A stretch of DNA of 64,000 nucleotides, taken from NCBI RefSeq assembly GCF_002078875.1, contig NC_034411.1, forward strand, positions 33,126,260 to 33,190,259, given 5' to 3'. The position numbers and the translations under genes were made by a program. Within the stretch, counting starts at the first letter, position 1. Every line of letters starts with the position of its first letter. Positions 1-9,600 of the stretch are shown piece after piece. The stretch is from Numida meleagris. Its lineage: Eukaryota; Chordata; Aves; Galliformes; Numididae. The notes beneath the pieces were generated by a model. That model saw only the letters and a program-made list of their open reading frames with translations. It was not told the origin of the DNA and searched no databases.

Positions 1-1945
1 TGGAATAGCCGCTGTAGACACAGACAATGTTAAGCAGCTGTCGGTTTTGCCTGGCCTGTCAGAAGATCCCTCTGTGGTGGGGTTGCTACAAGTAAAAGAG
101 CAACAGGTACCGATTGCCACAAAAACGGTGCACAGACGGCAGTACCGCACCAACAGGGATTCCTTGCTCCCCATTCATAAGTTGATTCGTCAACTAGAGA
201 GNCACCAACAGGGATTCCTTGCTCCCCATTCATAAGTTGATTCGTCAACTAGAGAGCCAGGGAGTGATCAGCAAAACTCACTCACCTTTTATCAGGCCCA
301 TATGGGCAGTGTGTAAGGCCAGTGGAGAATGGAGGCTGACGGTAGACTACCGTGGCCTGAATGAAGTCACACCCCTACTGAGTGCTGCCGTGCCGGACAT
401 GCTAGAACTCCAGTATGAACTGGAGTCAAAAGCAGCTAAGTGGTATGCCACCACTGACATTGCTAATGCCTTCTTTTCCATTCCGTTGGCCACAGAATGC
501 AGACCACAGTTTGCTTTCACCTGGAGGGGCGTTCAGTACACCTGGAACCATTTGCCCCAGGGGTGGAAACACAGCCCAACCATTTGCCATGGGCTGATCC
601 AAACTGCACTGGAACAGGGCGGTGCTCCTGAGCACCTACAGTACATTGATGACATTGTTGTGTGGGGTGATACAGCAAAGGAAGTTTTCGAGAAAGGAGA
701 GCAAATAATCCAGATCCTCCTGCGAGCTGGTTTCGCTATTAAGCAAAGTAAAGTGAAAGGACCCGCACAGGAAATTCAGTTCCTAGGCATTAAGTGGCAA
801 GATGGATGTCGCCACATCCCAACGAATGTAGTCGACAAAATCACTGCCATGTCTCCGCCCACTAATAAGAAAGAGATGCAATCTTTTCTGGGTGTAGTGG
901 GACTTCGGAGAATGCACATTCCAAACTATAGCCTCATTGTGAGCCCCCTTTATCAGGTGATGCGGAAGAAGAATCACTTTACGTGGGGTCCTGAGCAGCA
1001 GCAGGCTTTTGAGCAGATTAAACAGGAGATAGCCCTTGCTATGGCCCTGGGGCCAGTACGGACGGGACAGGATGTTAAGAACATCCTCTACACTGCTGCT
1101 GGAGAGAAAGGTCCCACTTGGAGTTTGTGGCAAAGAGCCTCAGGAGAGACTCGAGGTCGACCCCTGGGATTCTGGAGTCGAGCCTACAAGGGGTCTGAGG
1201 AGCACTACACTCCAACTGAGAAGGAGATCTTAGCTGCGTATGAGGGGGTTCGAGCTGCTTCCGAAGTAATCGGAACTGAAACACAGCTCCTCTTAGCACC
1301 TCGACTGCCAGTGCTCAACTGGATGTTTAAGGGAAAGGTTCCATCCACCCATCATGCTACTGATGCCACTTGGAGTAAGTGGGTTGCGTTGATTATGCAA
1401 CGAGCTCGGATGGGGAACCTCAATCGTCCAGGAATCTTAGAAGTGATCATGGACTGGCCTGAAGGTAAAAAGTTGTTTGGAACATCACCAGCAGAGGAGG
1501 TATCACGTGCCAAAGAGGCCCCACCATACAGTGAATTACCAGAAAATGAAAAGAAATATGCCCTGTTCACAGATGGATCCTGTCGTATTGTAGGGAAGCA
1601 TCGCAGATGGAAATCTGCTGTGTGGAGCCCTACACAACAGGCTGCAGAGGCCACGGAAGGAAAAGGAGAATCAAGCCAATTTGCAGAGGTAAAGGCTGTC
1701 CAGCTGGCATTAGATGTTGCTGAACGGGAGAGGTGGCCAGTGCTTTATACTGACTCATGGATGGTGGCAAATGCCTTATGGGGGTGGTTACAGCAGTGGG
1801 AAAGGGTAAACCTATTTGGGCTGCTGAACTGTGGAAAGACATTGCTGCCCGAATTAAGAATATGGTTGTAAAGGTGCATCATGTAGATGCTCATGTGCCC
1901 AAGAGTCTGGCTACTGAAGAACAACAAAATAACCATCAGGCAGAT
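1..1945 (+). pseudogene. pol: ERVL-like pol, reverse transcriptase and RNase H part (broken)
   Basis: Frame 2 is open from the window edge to the duplication at 148-256, where reading moves to frame 3 and stays open to 1871. Numbering from the Met at 219, the RT has its first catalytic Asp at residue 80 and YIDD at 142-145 (642-653). An LPQGW motif lies between them at about 112-116. The connection domain follows. RNase H has Asp 452 (1572-1574), Glu 490 and Asp 512. The fourth acidic residue, in a His-Val-Asp-Ala-His motif, is at 1886-1888 but in frame 2. A frameshift therefore lies in about 1790-1812, inside the RNase H domain. All RT catalytic residues remain, so decay looks moderate. The protein would copy retroviral RNA to DNA and degrade the RNA strand; this copy cannot make an intact one. 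The ERVL assignment is from motif resemblance, not a search. Confidence 0.85.
148..256 (+). repeat. Exact 54-bp direct duplication flanking a single N
   Basis: Bases 148-201 and 203-256 are identical over all 54 positions and are separated only by the ambiguous base at 202. The duplication falls inside the RT coding region. The 55-base extra length moves the frame by one, and the open frames on the two sides (frame 2 upstream, frame 3 downstream) differ by exactly that amount. The simplest reading is that two overlapping contig ends were joined through a one-base gap without merging the overlap. It is therefore probably not a real tandem duplication. Confidence 0.9.
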
Positions 1946-2872
1946 TGAGCCTCCAAAATTAAGGTGGCTCAAATGGACTTGGACTGGCAACACAAGGGTG
2001 AGTTATTTCTTGCTCGCTGGGCCCATGAGACCTCGGGCCATCAAGGAAGAGATGCAACATACAAGTGGGCTAGAGACCGAGGAGTGGACTTAACTATGGA
2101 CACTATTGCACAGGTTATTCATGACTGTGAAACTTGCGCCACAATTAAACAAGCAAAGAGGATGAAACCTCTTTGGGGGGAAGGGCGATGGCAAAAGTAT
2201 AAATATGGGGAGGCGTGGCAGGTTGATTATATCATCTTGCCACGAAGCTGTGATGGTAAGCGTTATGTACTTACCATAGTGGAGGCAACCACTGGGTGGC
2301 TCGAAACATATGCAGTACCCCATGCTACCGCCTGAAACACCATACTAGGCCTCGAGAAACAAGTCCTGTGGCGACATGGCACTCCAGAAAGAATTGAGTC
2401 AGATAATGGGACTCATTTCAAAAATTCTCTTGTAAATACTTGGGCCAAAGATCATGGTATTGAGTGGATTTATCATATCCCCTATCATGCACCAGCTTCT
2501 GGTAAAATTCAATGATACAATGGATTGTTAAAAACCATGTTGAAAGCAATGGGTGGCGGAACATTTAAGCATTGGGAGAAGCATTTGGCAGAAGCCACCT
2601 GGTTGGTCAATACTCGAGGATCAATCAATCATGATGGTCCTGCTCAATCCAGCTCTCTACATAATGTAGAGGGAGATAAGGTTTCTGTAGTACATGTAAA
2701 GAGCATGTTGGGAAAAGCAGTTTGGGTCTTTCCAGCTTCTGGAAAGGGCAAACCTCTCCATGGCACTGTTTTTGCCCAGGGACCTGGGTCCACTTGGTGG
2801 GTGATGCAAAAGAATGGGGATGTTCAGTGTGTACCACAAGGAAATTTGATGCTGGGGGAGTGCAGTCAGTAA
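1946..2872 (+). pseudogene. pol: ERVL-like integrase part of pol (three in-frame stops)
   Basis: All of this reads in frame 2 and ends at the natural stop 2870-2872. Three earlier stops interrupt it: TGA at 1946-1948, 2333-2335 and 2513-2515. Counting from the Met at 1964, the N-terminal zinc-binding set is His21, His26, Cys55 and Cys58 (H-x4-H, C-x2-C). The first catalytic Asp of the DDE core is residue 88 (2225-2227) and the second is at 2402-2404. The codon 36 positions later (2510-2512), where the D-D-35-E pattern needs Glu, encodes Gln. A stop follows it directly. The C-terminal region is otherwise continuous to 2869. Integrase inserts the viral DNA into chromosomes; this copy is inactive on several counts. 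No dUTPase or env follows. Confidence 0.85.
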
Positions 2873-2970
2873 GTCTATGTATATATAGGTATACATTTCT
2901 GTGTGTGTGTATAATGCATGTTAATTATTGTTTGTTTGTATATGTATATTGACATAATGTAATGATATGG

Positions 2971-2984
2971 AATAAGGGGTGGAA
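2971..2984 (+). promoter_or_regulatory. Probable polypurine tract of the ERVL element
   Basis: The purine-rich run AATAAGGGGTGGAA lies directly before a TG that begins a plausible LTR. Polypurine tracts prime plus-strand DNA synthesis and sit next to the 3' LTR, so position and composition both fit. A lone T interrupts the run in two places. Confidence 0.6.
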
Positions 2985-3356
2985 TGTCATGGTTTGTGAT
3001 TTTCGGTTATTGAAAACATGTGTCTTGTACCAAGTTCACCTAATGGCAAAAGTCAGGACTATTTTTTATCTCTTGTGAGATCCAACACTGTGTGCCAGCT
3101 TCTGGGAATTTTACCTCCTCGCAGTGACTCAGTTTCTGTGTCCTGGTGGGATTTAACAGTGCCCACAAAGCAGGTTGTCAGAAGAGCATGTCACCACCTG
3201 CAGATAGAGGTGATTTACTAAGCACGCGTAGAACTTATTTTCTTTACTTCATTGCTTCATACACTGACTGAACGGCTGTCCTGAAAATTAAATCCAGTGC
3301 AACTATTTGCCTAAACAAAGACTAATTGTATAATCTGTATCTCTTAGGACCAGGAC
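2985..3356 (+). mobile_element. Probable 3' LTR start, right end unresolved
   Basis: The sequence begins TGTCATGGTTTG right after the purine tract. Bird ERVL LTRs often begin with TGTC(A/G)TGGTTT, from general knowledge rather than a search. Because the 5' LTR is outside the window, there is no second copy to compare, and no target-site duplication can be tested. A possible CA end is near 3355-3356, but other ends, or truncation nearer 3240, are equally possible. Confidence 0.4.
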
Positions 3357-5638
3357 ATGACTTTTTGCATCTTAGCATTTAATGAAACTGCGTATAGACC
3401 TGTCTAATTGTGAAGTATGGATAGAGATAATAAGCCTGTTCACATACTTACCCAAAAAGTTCAGTTTCAATCCAAAGTTTATTCAAAACAGAACCTGCCA
3501 GACAGCCTGTTTTCATGAGATTTCCAGTAAATTATCTGAATATTTCCAGTGGTTCTTGATCCTGTCCAGAAAACCCTGCAAGAACTGCTTCTCACGAGAC
3601 TGAAGTGTCTCATATGTGTGTACAGCTCATGTTTCCTTTGTAACTGAAAAGTGCTGAACTACAACTTTGTCACAGAACTCTTCCTATGCTTGGAAAGAAA
3701 AGAGGAAGTCTGAGGGACATTGAACACAGAAATGTATTCTCTGAGATGTGCTAATTTGTCTGTAACTTAGAATGTTGTGAATTCCATTTCTTCGTGGCTA
3801 ATAATGGTTAGTAATTAGGTACATTTATGAACTCATTTCATCTTGTGAGAAAATGTATTTTTTATTAATAAGTTTACCCTGAATCATTCAGAAAAACAAA
3901 GTCACAGCATAGGATTAGAAAACAACTTTTGACTTCAATTTTGGCCACACAAAATATGCAGTGCTGGTGGTTTGCAGTACCTTGAAGCATTTGTAAATGA
4001 CTAAGATGCAGAGGTACCAGTGTGTAAACAATTTCTGTAATAAATTCTACCTACTACTTTAGATAAAATACCATTTCTTTTTTCTTTTCTTTTTTTTTTT
4101 TTTTGTCTTAACTATGAAATAATATGTATGGCAACAAACCCAAAATAACTGAATCATCTCCAGTTATCTGTCATTTCTTGAATGAGACATAAATTGAGAT
4201 CTCAAATATGAATAAGTGCTAAGAGAATGTTCACTTAATGTACGTTGTTTCAGCCTTTCCAAATGAGGAAACTTATTTCCAGTGCAATTAATGACTTTTT
4301 TCTTTTGAAGATTGCAATCGTTGATAACTAAATACAACAAAAAGTGTCACTGCAAGAATGCTGCGGCACTTTTTCATTCTATAGTTCAACAGCAGTATAG
4401 CACACATGTTCAGACAACAGCAACACATTAATAAAACCCATTAATTCCTTTCTCCCTGAGGTCTTTGCTGACTGTTTGACTGACAAAGTTCTGCTGTTAT
4501 TAGTTATGACAGATCAGGCTTTGGCTTTCATCTCTCTAGGGAAACGTCACACTGTTATTTTAAGGTGAATTACTCAGTTCAAGTAACAGAACTGCCTTAA
4601 GCTCTCAAGACAGTTAACGGAGGGCAGCTTTTTCAGTCAAACAGTTTCACATTTTCTCTGGCATTAGGAACATATTGATTATGAAGGAAGCAGAAGACGG
4701 AGGATGGAATGGACAAGGATCCTCCTAGTGTTTCAGTCCAAAAGGGCTGGTACAGACGTGGGAGCGTGCTGCATCCCTGATGTCTAAAAACCTCTCAGAC
4801 AAGTTAATCACTTTGCCTTACTCCCTCTCTTTTAGCTTGGTTTGTTTTTCCTAGTTTTAACACCATTTCTCTGCTCATGCTTAGACATCCAGCTGCTACA
4901 GTGCAGACCAACAAACCTGGGCAGTCCTCAAAGCTTGTGATGTTTCTGTCCTGGCTTTGCTTCCCCCTTGTCTTACACATATACCTACAAGCTCATCCAA
5001 AGAGCTAAACCAGGATATAGAGTTAGAGAATTAAAACCAAACCAAAACAAAAAAAAACCCACATTTAATTGTGGTTTTCTGAATCTCCAGGTAAATAATC
5101 ATGCTTGAAATCTGGAAAGCAGCAGTTACCAAAAGCTGCTGCTGGACAGCTTGTTTGTTTATCACATGCTAATGAGAAAGAGATGGAAGTAAGACTGCCT
5201 TAGAGACATACAGACTTGCATAATGGCACAGCTCCTTCACATTTTGTGTCCTGCACTTAACTTTCCATCTGCTGCTGGACTGCTTCTGCAATAAGCAAGG
5301 ATACCACTGAGCTCTCCACAATGACAACCACAATTCATAGTTAAATTGGAAGGCAATGAAATGCACGAATAACTCAAATTGCTGCTACTGTTGTACATGA
5401 CAATGGATATATATCAACACTGAATCAGAGCTGGAAACTTTTGGTCTCCTCTTTTTTAACGTGATGAAGTTCCAGTCCACTCTAGCACTGAGCATTTGAA
5501 GTAATTTTCTGTTCCAGGAAAATTTTAGTATTTCTTTGTTCAGGCTCACTACTGTTTTAGTTCACTACTGTAAAAATTAAAGTAACAGATTTATAGTCTA
5601 TTTATTTATAACATATATATATGTTTACAAGCATATTT
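3357..5638. other. Gene-free AT-rich stretch
   Basis: I see no convincing gene or recognisable repeat here. Open frames are short and occur on both strands as expected by chance. The only local structure is a T-rich run with scattered C at 4074-4104. Confidence 0.6.
4074..4104 (+). repeat. T-rich low-complexity tract
   Basis: A pyrimidine run of T with three interrupting C, ending in a long uninterrupted T stretch. It shows no attached LINE body on either strand, so it is probably a simple microsatellite rather than a retroposon tail. Confidence 0.8.
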
Positions 5639-6660
5639 TCATAGAATCATAGAATCAAAGAATAGCCTCGGTTGAAAAGGACCTCAAAGATCGAGTTTCA
5701 ACCCCCCTGCTGAGTGCAGGGTCACCAACCACTAGACCAGGCTGCCCAGAGCCACGTCCGGCCTGGCCTTGAACACCTCCAGGGATGGGGCATCCACAAC
5801 CTCCCTGGGCAACCTGTTCCAGTGCGTCACCATCTTCTGTGTGAAAAACTTCCTCCTAACATCTAACCTACTTCTCCACCGTCTCAGTTTAAAACCATTC
5901 CCCCTTGTCCTATCACTATCCACCCTCGTGAACAATCGTTCCCCCTCCTGTTTATACGCTCCCTTCAAGTATTGGACGGCCACAATGAGGTCTCCCCGGA
6001 GCCTTCTCTTCTCCAAACTAAACAAGCCCAGTTCCCTCAACCTTTCCTCATACGAGAGGTGCTCCAGCCCTCTGATCATCTTGCTGGCCCTCCTCTGAAC
6101 TCATTCCAAGAGTTCCACATCTTTCCTGTGCTGGGGGCCCCAGGCCTGGACGCAGTACTCCAGATGGGGCCTCACAAGAGCCAAGTAGAGGGGGACAATT
6201 ACCTCCCTCTCCCTGCTGGCCACTCCTCTTTTAATGCAGCCCAGAACATAGTTGACCTTCCGGGCTGCCAGTGCACACTGCTGGCTCGTGTCCAGCTTCT
6301 CGTCCACCAGGACCCCCACGTCCCTCTCTGCAGGGCTGCTCTCTAGGATTTCTTCCCCCAGGTTGTATAAATACCTGGGACTGCCCCAGCCCAAGTGCAG
6401 CACCCTGCATTTGGCCTTGTTAAACCTCATTAGGTTCTCATAGGCCCACTTGTCCAGCCTGTCCAGGTCCCTCTGGATGGCTTCCCTTCCCTCCAATGTA
6501 TCAACTGCACTGCTCAGCTTGGTGTCATCTGCAAACTTGCTGAGGGTGCACTCGATTCCATCATCTATGTCATTGATAAAGATGTTGAAGAGCACCAGTT
6601 TGAAGACCGAGCCTTGTGGGACACCACTCATGACTGGCCTCATGATTAAACTACTGATCC
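5639..6660 (-). mobile_element. 5'-truncated CR1 LINE, well preserved 3' third
   Basis: At the low-coordinate end the plus strand reads CATAGAATCATAGAATC, the complement of two ATTCTATG octamers that mark the CR1 3' terminus. The body upstream on the minus strand encodes the second half of the CR1 reverse transcriptase. CR1 copies insert by target-primed reverse transcription and are normally truncated at their 5' end, as here. The 5' breakpoint is not sharp; resemblance fades near 6640-6660. The copy keeps many CpGs and a nearly open frame, which suggests it is younger than the other CR1 copies in the window. Confidence 0.9.
5732..6660 (-). pseudogene. CR1 ORF2 reverse transcriptase, C-terminal part with one stop
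   Basis: On the minus strand a single frame runs from above 6660 down to its stop at 5732-5734, with one internal TGA at 6101-6103. The N-terminal piece has a Ser-Gly-Val-Pro-Gln-Gly-Ser motif (RT block 4) and a Phe-Ala-Asp-Asp catalytic box at 6535-6524, both intact. The usual Leu-Gly-Pro after the Pro-Gln-Gly-Ser motif is changed. The piece after the stop has the typical CR1 end, with a Gly-Leu-Phe-Ser-Leu-Glu-Lys-Arg-Arg block and an Asn-Arg-Leu-Pro-Arg block. The TGA sits where a CGA Arg codon is expected, as CpG decay would produce. The open frame continues above 6660 to about 6754, but that part does not look like CR1. It cannot be functional because the endonuclease and front of the RT are missing. 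Confidence 0.88.
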
Positions 6661-9600
6661 TGTAGAATACTTCGCCACCCTGTGTCATTATTAAAAGTGG
6701 ACTGGGCATACGTCCTCTCATATCTGAGACAATTTCCAGGCATTGAGGGTGCACTTCTCATCATGGGATCACTTCATAGAGTCTTTCGATGAACTTTGAC
6801 TTTTTTCATATGCTCAAAAAATTACAATAGATTAGAGACGGATGATTTTATTTTAAAGAAACAGTGGTGTTTTAACTCTGAAGTACCACATTATCTCTAA
6901 AAGTTGGATCATTCTGGTTTTAAAGATCAATTTTATTACTGAGATAAGCCTTAGAGCTCTACAGTTATCAGGAGCAACAGCTTCATTCTTTCAAAACACA
7001 CATATAATGCTTTCTAATGTCTTTCATTTGAGAAGGTGAGCTGATTTCAGTGCTGATACACATGATAAAAATATACCAGTGTAGTTTATTTATGAGACAA
7101 GAGAAACACGGCTGACAAGCAGTCTGAGAACAGCAATTTGGAACTGTCAGCAGGAGCATGATACTGCTCTGTCTCAGTGGTGATCACAACAGATTCCAGT
7201 CCACTGTGCTCCTTATGGCTCATCTGTGCCTGAGTTATTTCAGAAGTTCACTAAAATGTTAATTACATTTTTAAAAAGCTTTAGCTGCCTCCTGAATCAT
7301 AAAGGTCTTTCAAAGTGATAGTTAACAGGAACAACTTCTTGGGGAAACACAATCCAAGCCAGAAATAATAAAAAAGCTGCCCAAGCACTGTGAATCCTCA
7401 GAATTACTCTTTTTCAAAAATACTTCTAAACTTGAAAATTCACCGTTTGAAAGCTCTTTGCAAAATCACAGCAAATTCATACTAGAGCTGAATCAAGCTG
7501 GTGCCTGTCCTGTGCTGAAATGATCCCATATTGGTCATCTTTCTCATATTTTCCTACTCTAGAACATCCTATCAGCAGTGTCACCAAGCTTACACAAAAA
7601 TATCTGTATTTTTCTGTTCTATGCCTAAAAAAGGCTACCTCAGAAGCACGTGCTATCTAAAGGTATAAGGTAATCTCCATCCAAATAGGCCAAATGTAGG
7701 TCCTGAGGATGAGTTTTCCTCCTATACCCTCAAAGTTCACAACTAGCTCCCCTTGTGAGCAACCAGAGCTGCCAGAATTCAGGACTCACCCCTTACTCCA
7801 CAAATAAAGGCTGCAAGAAGCAGGAGCTACAAGATCTGCATTGCCTTCCTCAAGCACTAGTGAAGCTCAGCCACAGCACCTATCTTCACAGCCTGAATCT
7901 TCTCAGCAGAGGTGATAATGGCAGTGGTTTCGCACAGCTGTGCACCAGGGGCATGCTCTTGTACACATGGGACACTGAATGGTCTGGTCCTCTGAGTTAT
8001 GCTCCTCTGACTGGTCCCACACGATGGAAACATTAATGTCATCGCTATGCTCAGTGCCATTGTTAGTTCCTACTCTTCACTTAGATTGATATGTCAGATT
8101 TGATATGGGTTCTGCCCCATTTAAAACAAGGTGAGACCCAAAGAAATTAGTAGCGGTCAAGGAATTTGGCATCGGGAGTGTAAGAATAATGTGCCGCATC
8201 AGGGCTTGCTGTAAAGCTCAGATTGCAGTACATCTGAGAGCAGAAAAATCCCATTCTTGCATGACTGAGGAAAATGTAATCAGCAGCAGCACTGGAAAAA
8301 ATCTTCCCTAATTACATATTTACACAATAGAGAGAAATGGCATTGGAGTTGTTCCAGGCTTTTGGTTACATAATACATGTTTAACAAAACTGTCTAATTA
8401 TAACTGCACATATTTACTCAAGAGATAGAAAAGGCTTCAGAGGATATTTTCTAACCTCCAGGAAAGTCTTTTTTTTTTTTTTCAAAACAAGTTGAGTCAT
8501 TTACTATAACCCAAAAATCTATGACCTTATAGCTTATAAATATACAAACTGAATATTGTTTAATATCTAGTTTTACATGATAAAGTTCTTCAAATCTCTT
8601 AAGTTTCTTATTACAACCAATAAAATCTCAGCATTCAAGGCTGAGGATGACATTCCTCTTAGAAAAGATAAAAATAAACCACAAAAAAACCCAAACAGAA
8701 GTGCCTCAAGTTTCCTTTCTCAAAGGACAACAGTGTCAAATGCAGTCTGACCTTCTGGAGCATCAAAATAATTCCACGTGTTAACAGATAGAGGTGATGA
8801 CTTCTTGGCCAGAAAAGGTTATTAGATCAGGGGCCTCCAAAATAATAATTGGGGGGATGGGGAGGAAAGGAAATTAATAAAAAATAACACGATATGCTAA
8901 ATCTAGAGCAGAGATATATGTACCCCAGCTTTGAGGACAGGACACGCCAGAACAGGCAGAAGGTGCCCAAGGAGTAAGGCCGATGCTGTCTCCCCACTGG
9001 GAAGCTAGTAAGCATGGGGACACAAGGGCCACCAGGCATCTTGACTTTTGGCCAATTTACTTGCCCACTTCCCCCTGCAAAACTCAAAATGACCAACAAA
9101 CCTCTCCACAATGTCTAATGTCCATGGAACCAGGGATTTCTGATGTGAGAGCTGCTCTGTCAATGGTTACTCCTTTTTCTAATCATATCTAACTCTGCAG
9201 GCTCTGTAGCAGCATCATGTCCTCACTGTATCAAGCCCCAAGAGAAAACTGCTCCACTGACTCATGAGATGCAACGCAAAATATCACAACAAAGCTGCAG
9301 AAGAAAGCCCAGAGAACAAGTGACCCTACTGCTTATACCTTCTGTATTGACAGGCTCCTGGACAATCAGCAACTCTGTTACTGCAAAAACATTATGCAGC
9401 CACCAGGATTTCTACCAAAGTGGCTGGACTTCACCTTAAATAAAAATCCTTCTTCTCCCTGAATGTGCACAATAAACTACTGTCATCAAACATAGTGATG
9501 ATAAAAGCAGTACCTAGGCCTGGGATGATGCATCCTGTGTCCCCTCACCACAGACCAGAGGGAAGCTGTGCTCAAAACATAAGAAAACTCTCCTGCAGAA

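Larger units (their letters stand above)
1..3356 (+). mobile_element. 3' part of an ERVL-like endogenous retrovirus (class III)
   Basis: This is the 3' part of a retrovirus-like element that runs off the left edge. In order it holds reverse transcriptase, RNase H, integrase, a short 3' untranslated segment, a polypurine tract and the start of a 3' LTR. Three things point to the ERVL class: the style of the RT motifs (an Ala-Asn-Ala-Phe-Phe block at the first catalytic Asp, a YIDD box), the integrase ending in an Ala-Ser-Gly-Lys-Ile block, and only about 112 bp between the pol stop and the LTR, which leaves no room for env. ERVL elements are known to lack env. Frameshift, stops and a changed catalytic residue show the copy is dead. 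No primer binding site, gag or 5' LTR is in the window. The right boundary is not resolved, so the end coordinate is approximate. Confidence 0.85.

Noticed and set aside
47..235. Separate short gene at the left edge
   Set aside because: It is the upstream part of the ERVL pol frame, open from base 2 with no start context, and is cut by the N and the duplication.
783..1654. Minus-strand open frames of about 100-116 codons inside pol
   Set aside because: They are shadows of the retroviral coding strand; the plus strand has catalytic motifs in the expected order.
5769..6665. Plus-strand open frames across the CR1 copy
   Set aside because: They are antisense to the CR1 RT, which is clearly recognisable on the minus strand.
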